A program made the translations under genes and the position numbers. The notes under the pieces were generated by a model that saw only the letters and a program-made list of their open reading frames with translations, was not told the origin of the DNA and ran no database searches. From an uncultured Megasphaera sp. (lineage in GTDB: Bacteria > Bacillota > Negativicutes > Veillonellales > Megasphaeraceae), in contig UQHB01000006.1 in assembly GCA_900540735.1 (NCBI GenBank), forward strand, positions 1 to 64,000: a stretch of 64,000 nucleotides of DNA. The letters are read 5' to 3'. Shown here in pieces: positions 4,944 through 14,899 of the stretch. Position 1 is the stretch's first letter, and each line of letters begins with the position of its first letter.

Positions 4944-6380
4944 ATGAAAACGATTATAGGGAATGTCATGCCTGAAGAAACGCGCATGGCAATTATAGAA
5001 GACGGTCGTCTCCGTGACTTTTCGGTCGAGCGGAATGATGAGACCCACATTGTCAATCATATTTACAAAGGAACTATCCAGAATATTTTACCGGCACTAC
5101 AAGCGGCATTTGTCAATATTGGGCGTAAGAAGAATGCCTTTTTGTATTTTGGGGACATTTTCCCACGGGCGGCGACGAAAGAGGAAATTCAGCAAATGCA
5201 TATTTCCGTGGGCCAGAGCATTCTCGTCCAAGTCATTAAAGAAGAGCAAGGGACGAAGGGCTGTAAGGTTACGGCGAACGTCAGTCTGGCCGGACGTTAT
5301 GCAGTCCTCACACCGACGGTGGATTATATTGGTGTGTCGAAAAAAATCCGCGATGAAGAAGAACGGAACCGCCTGCGCGATATTGTTCGTGACATCAAGC
5401 CCGACGGCATGGGCCTCATTATCCGTACTGTGGCCAAAGGCGTGTCTGAAGAAGAACTGACGCAAGATTTGCAATATCTCTTGCGGACGTGGGACAGTAT
5501 TCAGCAGCGGTACAAGATTGCTAAGAAAAATAAGCTCCTCTATCGTGAAGCGGACCTAGTTATGCGTATGGTGCGCGACCACTTCAACAGCGACGTGAAG
5601 AAAGTCGTCGTCGATGACAAAGACGCATATGAACGGATTTACCAGGTATTCCCAGGGAAAGACGTGCAAGAACGGGTCGAACTCTACCAAGGGGACCAGC
5701 CTATTTTTGAACGGTATCAATTAGAAGAAGACGTGCGCCATCTGTTAGACCGCGTCGTGCCCTTGCCGTCAGGAGGCAATCTCGTCTTTGACCATGCCGA
5801 AGCATTGACCGTCATTGATGTCAATAGCAGTAAATACACGGGTAATGGGACGCTGCAAGAAACGATTTTCCACGTCAATAAAGAAGCAGCTCGCGAAATT
5901 GCACGGCAACTGCGGCTCCGCGATATTGGCGGTATCATTATTATTGACTTCATCGACATGGCTTCTGCTGAAAAACGGGATGAAATCTTGCAAATCTTGA
6001 CGCGCGAAACGGCCTCAGATACGACAAAGACCCGCGTTCTCGGCATGACGGCCTTAAACCTCGTCGAAATTACGCGGAAAAAATCGCGTCAAGGCCTGTA
6101 TCAAGCCGAGTTTAGTCCGTGTAATGTCTGTGGTGGGTCGGGATATCTCTATTCGCCAGAGTCTGTGGCCATCCAGATTATGCGCCGTCTCCGCCATATG
6201 GTGCACGTGCGCCATCTCAAAGGGGACGTCCTCATCAGTGCCCATCCTGATGTCCTCGCTATTTTAGAAGATAAAAAGCGTAAGCAAGCTTTAGAACTGG
6301 AATTAAAGAAAACGCTCCACTTTGAAGATACGCATCATCCCAATCGGGAGGTCTTTTCGATTTTGTCCTATAACGAATAG
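4944..6380 (+). CDS. rng: Ribonuclease G/E family endoribonuclease
   Basis: A cytoplasmic single-strand endoribonuclease of rRNA and mRNA processing, 478 aa, nearer RNase G in size because it lacks the long RNase E scaffold. An S1 domain covers about residues 35-120. The catalytic metal-binding parts are visible (ALTVIDVNSSKYTGN and GGIIIIDFIDMAS), followed by a zinc-link CNVCGGSG. ATG 4944 gives the family-like start MKTIIGNVMPEETRMA and has GAGGTG 12 bases upstream; an in-frame GTG at 4929 is the alternative. First gene beyond the prophage, followed 9 bases later by the lipase gene. Confidence 0.9.
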   Translation: MKTIIGNVMPEETRMAIIEDGRLRDFSVERNDETHIVNHIYKGTIQNILPALQAAFVNIGRKKNAFLYFGDIFPRAATKEEIQQMHISVGQSILVQVIKEEQGTKGCKVTANVSLAGRYAVLTPTVDYIGVSKKIRDEEERNRLRDIVRDIKPDGMGLIIRTVAKGVSEEELTQDLQYLLRTWDSIQQRYKIAKKNKLLYREADLVMRMVRDHFNSDVKKVVVDDKDAYERIYQVFPGKDVQERVELYQGDQPIFERYQLEEDVRHLLDRVVPLPSGGNLVFDHAEALTVIDVNSSKYTGNGTLQETIFHVNKEAAREIARQLRLRDIGGIIIIDFIDMASAEKRDEILQILTRETASDTTKTRVLGMTALNLVEITRKKSRQGLYQAEFSPCNVCGGSGYLYSPESVAIQIMRRLRHMVHVRHLKGDVLISAHPDVLAILEDKKRKQALELELKKTLHFEDTHHPNREVFSILSYNE

Positions 6381-6389
6381 GAGGCTTTT

Positions 6390-7598
6390 ATGGGGAAATG
6401 GCTCATCGTGCTTGGTCTGCTCATGATGCAAGTATTGGGGATTAGTGCTAAATGCTGGGCATCAACTCAGACAGACTATGAAACGGCAAAACTAGAATAT
6501 ACGGCCGCCTGGCTGTCCTTAGCCGCGTATGATGACCGTCTTAGTCAGACTGCGCAAAAGGCCTTGCGAAGTTACGGCTGGACTGTAGAGCCTGTTGTCG
6601 CTGTAAGTGAAGATGCAAAGGCCCATTACGTGCGCGCTGCGCAGGGCGATATGACGCTATTAGCTGTGGCTGGAACGGCTAATTGGGGCGATGTTAAAGC
6701 CGATTTAAATATCCATACGGTTCCGTTTCATCAAGATACGCCAGATGATGGCATCAAAACGCATATGGGTTTTACAGCTTATACGGATGCAGTATTACAA
6801 GATGAAAAGACATTGGGTAGCACACATAACCTCGTCCTTACGGGCCATAGCTTGGGTGGGGCTGTAGCTACACTCATAGCGGCACGCTTAGCAGATACGA
6901 ATGCCAATCCTGTCTCGGTTGTTACGTTTGGAGCACCTTCTGTAGGGAATGCTACCTTTGTGCAGACTTATGAACCGAAATTGCAACTCTATCCTATTGC
7001 AATAGGTGGCGACCCAGTTCCAACCGTTTTACAATCCCTTTCTGCAGCATACGAGCCATTTACAAAAAAGATGATATGGCAGCAAAATCCGAATTTCCAA
7101 CGCTTTCATCACGATATGGTTGTTTATGTCGATAGTGCACTGCGGCAATATTATGATGCTAAAGCCTCTTATGTGGCATCCTTAGGTCACGATGTGCCGT
7201 TAACCATCACACCTAGCAAAGAAGCATCAATCTATATTTTGCCAATGGACGTAACGTTACCAGAAGAGATTGCTGACGATGCACCCTATATGAAGGACAG
7301 TGCCGATGACATTTTGCGCTATCGCTTTCATGGTATAGTGTGGGCAGACCATGCCCAGTCCCTTGCTAGGGCATTAGTCGTAGCAAGGCGTGCTGGGAAA
7401 CAGTACGTATACGTGCGTCGTGTAACGGGTGCAAAAGTAAAAACAGAACCTTATGAATTTACCCTGTCTCTTACACAGACACTATATGATTCACAGACAG
7501 GGGCCGTCGTAAAAGCTAGTAAAAGCGTGACCAATACGAGCAGCATGACACCTATTGAAACCGTTCTTTATATGCTCACCAATACTGATATATGGTAA
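6390..7598 (+). CDS. Secreted class 3 (fungal-type) lipase family hydrolase
   Basis: A 402-aa alpha/beta hydrolase with an N-terminal signal peptide (WLIVLGLLMMQVLGISAKCWA). The nucleophile elbow GHSLGG lies at about residues 153-158, followed by VVTFGAPSVGN and GGDPVPTV, which are typical of the Lipase_3 fold. A His in the FHHDMVVY region is the likely third triad member. The C-terminal 130 residues resemble no catalytic domain. Substrate cannot be predicted. It follows rng by 9 bases with GGAGG before the ATG. Confidence 0.8.
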   Translation: MGKWLIVLGLLMMQVLGISAKCWASTQTDYETAKLEYTAAWLSLAAYDDRLSQTAQKALRSYGWTVEPVVAVSEDAKAHYVRAAQGDMTLLAVAGTANWGDVKADLNIHTVPFHQDTPDDGIKTHMGFTAYTDAVLQDEKTLGSTHNLVLTGHSLGGAVATLIAARLADTNANPVSVVTFGAPSVGNATFVQTYEPKLQLYPIAIGGDPVPTVLQSLSAAYEPFTKKMIWQQNPNFQRFHHDMVVYVDSALRQYYDAKASYVASLGHDVPLTITPSKEASIYILPMDVTLPEEIADDAPYMKDSADDILRYRFHGIVWADHAQSLARALVVARRAGKQYVYVRRVTGAKVKTEPYEFTLSLTQTLYDSQTGAVVKASKSVTNTSSMTPIETVLYMLTNTDIW

Positions 7599-7608
7599 GG
7601 AGATTACG

Positions 7609-7911
7609 ATGACATTTTTGCTCTTAGCCGTCATTTTTCTGCTCGGTGCGAACTGGGACGAATACGCCCGGAGTCAGCATAACCAAGAAGACAGCCCCCA
7701 TATGGTCGAACTCATGAATACCCTTAGCCGAAATTTGCGCGTGCCGACTGATGAAATCGCTGTCAATGGCACGCAAATGAAGAACGGCCTTATGGTCAAA
7801 ATCAATAACGAAATCTTTCGTGTCGAATTTAATCCTGATTTTTCAGCCTATAGTTTACGGCGCATATACCTCATTCATGACGACATTCGCGTCGTCGATA
7901 CGAAATCGTAA
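7609..7911 (+). CDS. Small membrane-anchored protein of unknown function
   Basis: A 100-aa protein with one N-terminal hydrophobic segment (MTFLLLAVIFLLGANW) and a basic/acidic mixed soluble domain. ATG 7609 follows AAGGAG at good spacing; a longer in-frame start at 7555 lies inside the lipase gene and is unlikely. It sits between the lipase gene and a decayed YetF-type gene, with AGGAGG directly after its stop. No family is recognised. Confidence 0.6.
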   Translation: MTFLLLAVIFLLGANWDEYARSQHNQEDSPHMVELMNTLSRNLRVPTDEIAVNGTQMKNGLMVKINNEIFRVEFNPDFSAYSLRRIYLIHDDIRVVDTKS

Positions 7912-7924
7912 AGGAGGATAGACG

Positions 7925-8221
7925 ATGCTCATTGGATACTCCCTCATTTTTGCTAAATTAGGATTAACCGGTCATACTGATTGAAAAGGGCCAAGTGCGG
8001 ACCGAAGAATGTATGCGTTAGTCAAATTCGGTAAAAAGAATATTCGCTTGCCTTTGATTCTCAATGGCCAAATAGACGAGGATGTTCTCGAAAGCCTGGA
8101 TAAAGATAAATCGTGGCTCTTAGGGGAAATTAGCGCGCAAGGATATACGCTGGGCGATGTGTATATTGCCGAGTATAGCGAGGATAAAGTATGGGTCTAT
8201 CCGTATGTGACGAAGAAGTAG
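7925..8221 (+). pseudogene. Decayed YetF/DUF421-type membrane protein gene
   Basis: A start with AGGAGG opens MLIGYSLIFAKLGL, which looks like the first membrane helix of a YetF protein, then stops at 7982. In an overlapping frame, LIEKGQVRTEECM (7977-8015) matches the YetF soluble domain. The third frame, 8009-8221, carries LPLILNGQIDED and a tail like the YetF C-terminal domain (ILNGQIDEDVLE then LLGEISAQGYTLGDV). Intact members are over 150 residues with three helices. The middle is deleted and two frame changes separate the rest. The 70-aa frame at 8009 has no ribosome-binding site. Confidence 0.5.
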
Positions 8222-8286
8222 CAAGGTGGACTTAATATGTGACTGCGTGTATAGTAAAAATATAGATACTATATGAGGTAAAAACA

Positions 8287-9608
8287 ATGAAGAAAAATCA
8301 TTTTATAACTCGAATCCAAATTGAACACGTACGCCATTTACATGATATAGAAATCCCTCTTGATGAAAATCAGCCGAAGAATGTAATGATTACAGGGAAA
8401 AATGGCAGTGGCAAAACTAGTTTTATAGAAGCACTAAAACAATATGTAGAACGATATTCTGAATTAGATTTAGAAGAATATATCGTAGTATCGGATACGA
8501 TGAAAATAGGCTCTACTAAGCCCGTCCAAGATGCAGGTTTGAAAGTGTATATAAAAAACGAAGAAGAATTGAAACAGGCTGTATCCAATGGAGAATTTAT
8601 TTTTGCTTATTATGCAGATGAACGTGAATATGTTGTATCTAACGAAGCACATATTACTAAAATGCAATTTCAAGACCACTATGCAATCAAAGACCGGCCG
8701 GGAAAAGATTTTGTAAAATATTTATTGGATATGAAATCTACAGCCGCTATGGCAGAAGTATCCGGGAAAATAGAACGGGCTAATGAAATAAAAGCTTGGT
8801 TTAAAAACTTTGATAATATATTGCAGAAGATTTTTGATAATAAAAATGTTTACTTATCCTTTGATATTGAATCATATGAATTTTCTATTATAGAACCAGG
8901 AAAGGAACCGTTTTCCTTTGATACTCTATCAAGAGGGTATGCTGCTATACTAGATATTGTAACTAATTTGATGATGCGCATGGAAACACATGTAGGAAAA
9001 CAATACAATATACCAGGTATCGTTCTTATTGATGAAATAGAGACACATCTTCACATTGCTTTGCAGAAGCAAATTATGCCAATACTTACAACTTTATTTC
9101 CTAATATTCAGTTTGTAGTTACAACACATTCTCCTTTTGTCTTAAATTCCATTTCTAATGCTGTTATTTATGATTTAGAAAACCATATTTTAGTACGTGA
9201 TAAAGTCGGATTATCTAATGTTCCCTATGAAGGGATTATTGAAGGGTATTTTCATGCGTCCACGTTGTCAGATACATTACAACAAATAAATACGATGAAG
9301 ATAATGTTCTTATAATTCCATTGGATAAGGATATAAAGTCGATCCAAACTGCAAAATTAGTTTATGATGTGTTTAATTTAAAAAATAGTGGGATTCGTAT
9401 TTATACTTCACAATATCGATTAAATGAATTAAAAAAGGAAATGAATACATTCTTCAAATCTCTTATTAAATACAATAAACAAAAAAGTGAGTATCACCGA
9501 CGAAAGGTATGTGCCTTATTAAAGCGTAGTTCTGCTTTTGCAGCATTTAAGAGAGCGTATATTCGCAATAATCCTAAGTATCCAGAATTTCAAAATGAAG
9601 TAGACTAA
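8287..9608 (+). pseudogene. AAA (SMC/OLD-like) ATPase, split by one frameshift
   Basis: The first 342 codons give an ATPase with Walker A GKNGSGKT (about 38-45), a signature-like TLSRGYAA, Walker B VLIDEIETH and an H-loop TTHSP. At 9270-9290 the frame must shift: the next frame reads KYDEDNVLIIPLDKD and continues to 9608, ending in a basic tail (YHRRKVCALLKRS). Joined, it would be a protein of about 440 aa. The first frame otherwise ends after 9 out-of-frame residues at 9315. It may be a recent inactivation or a sequencing error in the ATAAATA tract. Such single-gene ATPases are often defence or repair related; the role is unknown. Confidence 0.7.
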
Positions 9609-9617
9609 ATATAGTAA

Positions 9618-9650
9618 AAGAGGCTTCTGAATTTTTTCAGAAGTCTTTTT
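9618..9650 (+). terminator. Rho-independent terminator after the ATPase
   Basis: GGCTTCTGAA (9622-9631) pairs with TTCAGAAGTC (9636-9645), one G-T pair, followed by five T residues. Confidence 0.8.
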
Positions 9651-9677
9651 GTTGTCTACTCCAAGATATGCTATAAT
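9649..9677 (+). promoter_or_regulatory. Candidate promoter of the LPS cluster
   Basis: TTGTTG (9649-9654), 17 bases, TATAAT (9672-9677). It lies about 40 bases before the GTG of the first glycosyltransferase. No other clear promoter is seen until 19355, so it may serve the whole 9.7-19.2 kb gene run. Confidence 0.55.
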
Positions 9678-9719
9678 ATAACTATACTTTGAGCTTACTA
9701 TCGGAAAGTAGGGTATGGC

Positions 9720-10481
9720 GTGAAATCACTAGCTATATTAATTCTGACAAAAAACGAAGAAGATAATATTGTGGAAGTCATTAGCAATGCCAAGCAATGC
9801 ACAGATGACGTTATCATTATAGATTCAGGGAGTACGGATAAGACCATTACCTTGGCAAAAAAATATTTAGCAAAAGTCTGCTACCGAGAATGGGATGGGG
9901 ACTTTTCGGCACAACGAAATTTTGCCTTAGCACAAACAGATGCAGACTGGGTACTCTATCTTGATGCGGATGAACGGCTTATGCCGGACACTGTAGAAGA
10001 AATTAGACGAATTTTACAGTCTGACGATATGAAATATCAATATGAATGCAAGCGCAAGTCCGTCGCATTCGGTGTCACCTTTAATCATGGTGTATTGAAA
10101 CCAGATTTTGTTACTCGTATGTTTCCTCGTGAATCTGTAAAATGGGTACATAAGGTTCACGAACACCCAGAATGCAATTTGCCCAAAAAGACATTACCAG
10201 GATATATGGAACATTATACGTATGCAGATTGGCAGGAATGGGAAGATAAACTCTGCTTATATACGACTCTCTGGGCAAATGATGCATTTAAACGGGGTAA
10301 ACGAGTATCATTGGCTAGTATATTTGGTCATAGCTTAGGCGGATTTTTTAAGATGTTTGTCTTACGAGCTGGTTTTCTGGATGGCATGATTGGCTCGTAT
10401 TTATGCTGTACCCATTTTTTCTATACTATGATGAAATATTTAAAACTCCATGAATTACAACGAAAGAGTGAAGTGAAATGA
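9720..10481 (+). CDS. GT2 glycosyltransferase, WaaE/KdtX-like (LPS core)
   Basis: A 253-aa GT-A enzyme with LAILILTKNEEDNI at the start, DVIIIDSGSTDKT (the nucleotide-binding DSGSTD) and the DxD-containing LYLDADERLM. The GDFSAQRNFAL segment is characteristic of the WaaE-like group that adds glucose to the LPS inner core. The start is GTG 9720. The stop overlaps the next ATG (ATGA). As the first gene of the surface polysaccharide cluster it probably acts at the cytoplasmic face on lipid A-core. Confidence 0.85.
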   Translation: MKSLAILILTKNEEDNIVEVISNAKQCTDDVIIIDSGSTDKTITLAKKYLAKVCYREWDGDFSAQRNFALAQTDADWVLYLDADERLMPDTVEEIRRILQSDDMKYQYECKRKSVAFGVTFNHGVLKPDFVTRMFPRESVKWVHKVHEHPECNLPKKTLPGYMEHYTYADWQEWEDKLCLYTTLWANDAFKRGKRVSLASIFGHSLGGFFKMFVLRAGFLDGMIGSYLCCTHFFYTMMKYLKLHELQRKSEVK

Positions 10482-11611
10482 GAGTTGCTATATTAGAATC
10501 TATCGTCATGCCTGCTGGCCATGAAGTAGAGTTTGATTGGATATTAGTAAATGAATTAAAACGCCAGCATCATGAGCCGGTTTTCTTTGTGCCTGAAAAT
10601 TTTCCGTTTAAATTGGACTATCAATGTGCTGTAGACTACTTATCAGGTGGTGAAGTCGTAACGTATGCAGGGGCTGGAAAACTGAAGAAGTTATGGCTTT
10701 CCATTATTCGCGAAAAACGACGCATTGCCTGGTTTAATTCAGCGTATGAAAAAGCGTGTGCTCAACAATGTGATGCGATTATTATACCAACTGGAACTTG
10801 GCGATATATTCGTACTATATTGAAAAGCAAATTAAAAGATTCTCCTGTTCCTGTATATCTCATCTTCCATGGTATTAATCCGCATGAACAACCGAAATTT
10901 GAAAAACAAGCACGACTTGTGGAACCATATAAAAATATTCATTTAAAAGTTATTACTCTTCGCAATGATTTTAAACATAGTGGTCTTACCAATGTGGATT
11001 TAATTGAACCACCTGTCTTTAAACCACATGATTTACCTGTAAATGAAAAGGTTTCTATAACGACACCTCTCAAAATTGGATTCTTTGGGCAGTTTCGTAA
11101 AGAAAAAAATTTACCATTCTTTTTAGATGCCTTTGTGAAGGCTAAGTTTAATGTACTTGTAGAACTTATCGTTCAAGGGGCAACTGCTAAGCCATCAGAT
11201 GGTGAATTGTTTGAGCAAATTGCTAAGAAATATAGCCAGTATAAAAATATTGCATTCTGGCATAAAAATTTGATTGGAGAAGACTGGGAGAAAGCACTGC
11301 TTGATATGGATGTCATCATGATTCCCTATGCTGCTGGGCGGTATCGTTACCATTGGAGTGCTATGCTCTTTACTGCCATAGGTTTTTATAAACCGGTATT
11401 ATGTTCTCCAGAAATGAATCCAGAAGTATTACAAAATTTTTTCATTGGTGAAGCAGTGAAGATAGATACTATAGAAGTCTTTTCAAAACAATTAGAGAAA
11501 TTTGTGAATACTTTCAAGGATAAGTCAGTGGAATATCAAAATGGTTTAATTGATGCTAATAAAAAATATGGTCAAGATATGCTGATTAAAAATATTCTTA
11601 GCCTAAACTAA
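10478..11611 (+). CDS. GT-B fold glycosyltransferase
   Basis: A 377-aa protein overlapping the preceding gene by four bases. The N-terminal half has a Rossmann-like start (MRVAILESIVMPAGHEVEF), the C-terminal half contains LKIGFFGQFRKEKNLPFFLDA, typical of the GT4-type donor domain entry, and a late VIMIPYAAGRYRYHWSA segment. The classical EX7E motif is not obvious, so the exact GT family is uncertain. Probably adds a core or O-chain sugar. Confidence 0.7.
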   Translation: MRVAILESIVMPAGHEVEFDWILVNELKRQHHEPVFFVPENFPFKLDYQCAVDYLSGGEVVTYAGAGKLKKLWLSIIREKRRIAWFNSAYEKACAQQCDAIIIPTGTWRYIRTILKSKLKDSPVPVYLIFHGINPHEQPKFEKQARLVEPYKNIHLKVITLRNDFKHSGLTNVDLIEPPVFKPHDLPVNEKVSITTPLKIGFFGQFRKEKNLPFFLDAFVKAKFNVLVELIVQGATAKPSDGELFEQIAKKYSQYKNIAFWHKNLIGEDWEKALLDMDVIMIPYAAGRYRYHWSAMLFTAIGFYKPVLCSPEMNPEVLQNFFIGEAVKIDTIEVFSKQLEKFVNTFKDKSVEYQNGLIDANKKYGQDMLIKNILSLN

Positions 11612-11646
11612 ATTTTTTGGGTCTTTTATAGGGAGATTTTATATTT

Positions 11647-12651
11647 ATGAGACCGTTAGTAACTATCATTATTCCTGTATATAATGCAAAAAAATATTTA
11701 AATAAATGTCTGCAATCAATTTTGCGACAAAGCTATAAAAATTTAGAAATCATATTAGTTGATGATGGTTCTAGTGATGGTAGTAGCCAAATTTGCGATA
11801 TGTATTCTGAGCAAGATAAAAGGTGTATTACGCATCATCAAAAAAATATGGGAGTTAGCGCAACTCGAAATTGGGCATTGGATAATATGCATGGTGAGTA
11901 CATCCTATTTGTTGACTCGGATGATTTTATTGATGATAACCTTATTGCTTTTTGTGTAGATGTGGCTGAAAAAGAAAATGCTGACATTGTTACATTTAAA
12001 TATGAAGAATGGGAACGTATTGATGCCACTAAAACACATGACTATGACACACCAATGATTGATATGACAAGTAATACAGCAAGTATATTGAAAGAGATTA
12101 TGTTAAATGAGATTTCAAATATGGTATGGACTGCTTTCTATAAAAAAAATATGTGGAAAAATAAACGATTTTCTCATTTAAAATCATTTGAGGATTTGTT
12201 TATTTGCCCTAGTGTTTTTGTGGAATCTCAAAAATCTGTAAAATTAAATAATACCTTATACTACTATAATAAAGGAAATACTAATTCTTTAACTGGAAGT
12301 ACCTATACGTATAATTCACAATATCGCTATTATAAATATTTAGCGTATCAAGAACATTTACGTTGGGCTCAAAAAATAGGAGATATGGACGTCATTCATT
12401 GGGCTAAGTATCACATGATGTATGAAGCTATAAAAATTTTATATGTTGATTACTATAGTTCAGAAAAATTATGTGTTGATGATAAAAAAAGCTTAATCCG
12501 GTTTGTTAAACAATCTTGGACTCCGGCGATAAAAGAGCAAGTAGGATTAAAACATCGACTTTTACGCTGGTCAGCAGTATCTTGTCCGTTATTTTGTAAA
12601 GTATATGGTTATATTCGGCATCAACAAGAAAAAGCTAAGCAAAAATTATAA
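11647..12651 (+). CDS. GT2 family glycosyltransferase
   Basis: A 334-aa enzyme with a textbook GT2 N-terminus: VTIIIPVYNAKKYLNKCLQS, ILVDDGSSDGSS, ATRNWALD and the DxD block LFVDSDDFID (about residues 85-95). The C-terminal half is variable and would hold the acceptor specificity. The sugar donor cannot be read from the sequence. It is codirectional within the LPS cluster, with GGGAG before the ATG. Confidence 0.85.
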   Translation: MRPLVTIIIPVYNAKKYLNKCLQSILRQSYKNLEIILVDDGSSDGSSQICDMYSEQDKRCITHHQKNMGVSATRNWALDNMHGEYILFVDSDDFIDDNLIAFCVDVAEKENADIVTFKYEEWERIDATKTHDYDTPMIDMTSNTASILKEIMLNEISNMVWTAFYKKNMWKNKRFSHLKSFEDLFICPSVFVESQKSVKLNNTLYYYNKGNTNSLTGSTYTYNSQYRYYKYLAYQEHLRWAQKIGDMDVIHWAKYHMMYEAIKILYVDYYSSEKLCVDDKKSLIRFVKQSWTPAIKEQVGLKHRLLRWSAVSCPLFCKVYGYIRHQQEKAKQKL

Positions 12652-12666
12652 TTAAGGTGGATTAGA

Positions 12667-13851
12667 ATGGGAACAATAATGGCAAGACAAATTCTACCGT
12701 TGCTTTTTTTTATATATGTTTTTTCCCTAAGTGGTTCGCGTTGGAACGCTGTATATAGTATTAGTTGTGCATTACTTTGGGGGACAGTTTTGTGGCAATT
12801 TTTAAAAGTCAAACATCGGAATATAGGATTGCCAGAAAAAAAATTTAATCTTGTATATTGGCCTTTCTTTTTATGTATTATGGTCTCTTCCGTTATATTA
12901 GGGGATACGCTTTCTATTCAGCAGGCTTGGAAATATTTTTATTGGTCCTTACCTTTCTGTTTATTGTTCATATTGTATCAGTATTTTCAATATCAAAAAC
13001 TGATTTTATTAGCTATCGCGTTAGCGCTGATTGTCATTGGCGGCCATGGTATTTTACAATATCTTCAGGCTCCGCAAGAGATGTATATATCAGGGCTGTT
13101 TGGAAATCCCAATCATTTCGCGACTATGATTAGCTTAAACTTAACCTTTCTATTAGGTTCTTTGTATACTTTTAAAGGGACTATGAAATTACGAATCTTC
13201 TTATATATAGCTTGTTTGATAGGAAGCATAGCCCTTATCCTATCTGGATCCAGAGGGAGTATTATAGGGCTGATTGCTGGAGGCGGAATTACCCTTATTT
13301 TATATGCTTGGCAAAATCAAACTGGTGTAAAGTCTCTTTTAAGAGTGTTGTCCATTAGTATAGCTATTGCCGGTGTTTTCGCAGGTGGTTTTTTCTGTTT
13401 AAGTGGCAAAGGGTGGCAACAATCTTATGATAATGAACGGATAAAGTTATTCATTTCTACGTATCATATGTGGGCAGACCATCTGTATATTGGCGTGGGA
13501 TTAAATAATTGGGATACTGAATATCAGCAAAAATATATATTGCCTGACGCTAAGGAACGCAAGCTTAATATTCCTCATAACGTACCAGCATATTTCTTTT
13601 CGACGACAGGAACTTTGGCAGGATGTGGCTATCTACTGTATTCACTAGGAGTATATTGGTACTTATTTAAACAACTAAAAAGATGCCAACATAATGCGTT
13701 TATTGTAGGCTGTATGTGGGCTTCTATGGCATTAACTATTCATGGACTAGTTGATGTAGGAATCATGATGGAAAATGCGTTGAAATTATATAGTGGCTTT
13801 TTAGGGATTACACTTGCTTCAATTATGTTACAATATAAAAAGAGGATATAA
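12667..13851 (+). CDS. O-antigen ligase family protein (WaaL/Wzy_C type)
   Basis: A 394-aa polytopic membrane protein with about ten predicted helices. It has the GLFGNPNHFATMI segment and the LSGSRGSIIGL motif, whose Arg is typical of the Wzy_C/WaaL family, plus a large loop (about 250-305) containing the conserved NIPHN element after WADHLYIGVGLNNW. It would transfer polymerised O-chain or glycan onto lipid A-core at the periplasmic face. A Wzy polymerase is the alternative. Its stop overlaps the next start by one base. Confidence 0.8.
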   Translation: MGTIMARQILPLLFFIYVFSLSGSRWNAVYSISCALLWGTVLWQFLKVKHRNIGLPEKKFNLVYWPFFLCIMVSSVILGDTLSIQQAWKYFYWSLPFCLLFILYQYFQYQKLILLAIALALIVIGGHGILQYLQAPQEMYISGLFGNPNHFATMISLNLTFLLGSLYTFKGTMKLRIFLYIACLIGSIALILSGSRGSIIGLIAGGGITLILYAWQNQTGVKSLLRVLSISIAIAGVFAGGFFCLSGKGWQQSYDNERIKLFISTYHMWADHLYIGVGLNNWDTEYQQKYILPDAKERKLNIPHNVPAYFFSTTGTLAGCGYLLYSLGVYWYLFKQLKRCQHNAFIVGCMWASMALTIHGLVDVGIMMENALKLYSGFLGITLASIMLQYKKRI

Positions 13852-14849
13852 TGAAAACTTTTACTAACGATTTTTTTTCAGAACAAAATTTTATTTTATC
13901 TCGCATAGAATATGACTATAGACAAGAAAAGAAATCTATAGAATATCATATTTGCTATAATGTAAATGACCCATTTTTTTATATTATGGGCGCATCGATT
14001 ATTTCGATACTTGAAAATAATAAAGATTTAAACTTAGTCTTTCATATCTTTACAGATGGATACAGCGAAGACAATGCCAATAAAATGGAAAGTATTGCTA
14101 AGCAATGGCAGTGCAAATGTGTATTGTACGTATTCAATATGGACGTTTTTCAAGATTTCCATATTAAAGTAGCACGCTTTTCCCGAATTACTTATGGGCG
14201 TTTGTATATGGCGAAGGTCTTATCCAAAAAGACAGACCGTTTTTTATATGTTGATGCGGATGCTATATGCATACAATCAATAAAATCATTATTTTCTATA
14301 GATTTAAAAGGTGCTGCAATGGGGGCAGTAATGGAAAGACCAGATGCAATTGCATATCGAGCAGGATATTTAAAATTAAAAAGTGGTAAATATTTTAATG
14401 ATGGCATTATGTTAGTAGATACAAACATCTGGGAAAAGAAACAGATTACAGAAAAGGCGTTCTCGTATCAATGTGAGCCTAAAAAACGTTTTTTAGGACA
14501 AAGCCAAGATGTATTGAACCTTGTCTTTGATGGAGCTAATTTTTTCCTTCCCGCAAAGTATAATGTGTATGATGGCGGTGAATATGATGAAGGTGACAGT
14601 GTCATCGTACATTGGACAGGGCGTCGGAAACCATGGCAGATGGTTTTAACTCAATTTGATAAAATGTGGCGTCAATATAATGCGTTATCTCCATGGCCCA
14701 CGATTACGAATATCCTGCCTATCAAAAAGCCGGAAAATTATCATGATTTCCAGCAATGGGGACATTACCAAAAGCGTAATGGTAACTTTAGAGGATATTT
14801 ATATGGTATATTTTGGTATGCTGTACTTCGATTTAGATATAAGTTATAA
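13851..14849 (+). CDS. GT8 family glycosyltransferase (LPS galactosyl/glucosyltransferase-like)
   Basis: A 332-aa GT-A enzyme of family 8, related to WaaI/WaaJ-type LPS core enzymes. Landmarks are YHICYNVNDPFFYIMGAS near the start, the DxD block LYVDADAIC (about 132-140), YFNDGIMLVDT, a GQSQDVLN motif and the IVHWTGRRKPW metal-binding His region. The first 30 residues precede the fold and are AT-rich. One of three GT8 genes in this cluster. Confidence 0.85.
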   Translation: MKTFTNDFFSEQNFILSRIEYDYRQEKKSIEYHICYNVNDPFFYIMGASIISILENNKDLNLVFHIFTDGYSEDNANKMESIAKQWQCKCVLYVFNMDVFQDFHIKVARFSRITYGRLYMAKVLSKKTDRFLYVDADAICIQSIKSLFSIDLKGAAMGAVMERPDAIAYRAGYLKLKSGKYFNDGIMLVDTNIWEKKQITEKAFSYQCEPKKRFLGQSQDVLNLVFDGANFFLPAKYNVYDGGEYDEGDSVIVHWTGRRKPWQMVLTQFDKMWRQYNALSPWPTITNILPIKKPENYHDFQQWGHYQKRNGNFRGYLYGIFWYAVLRFRYKL

Positions 14850-14899
14850 ATGTATTTAGAATAAAACTATAAAGGTAGAAAAAGAGAGGTGATTTTTGC

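Noticed and set aside
9270..9321. Programmed frameshift in the AAA ATPase
   Set aside because: No clear slippery heptamer followed by a structure is seen; the short ATAAATA tract fits an indel better.
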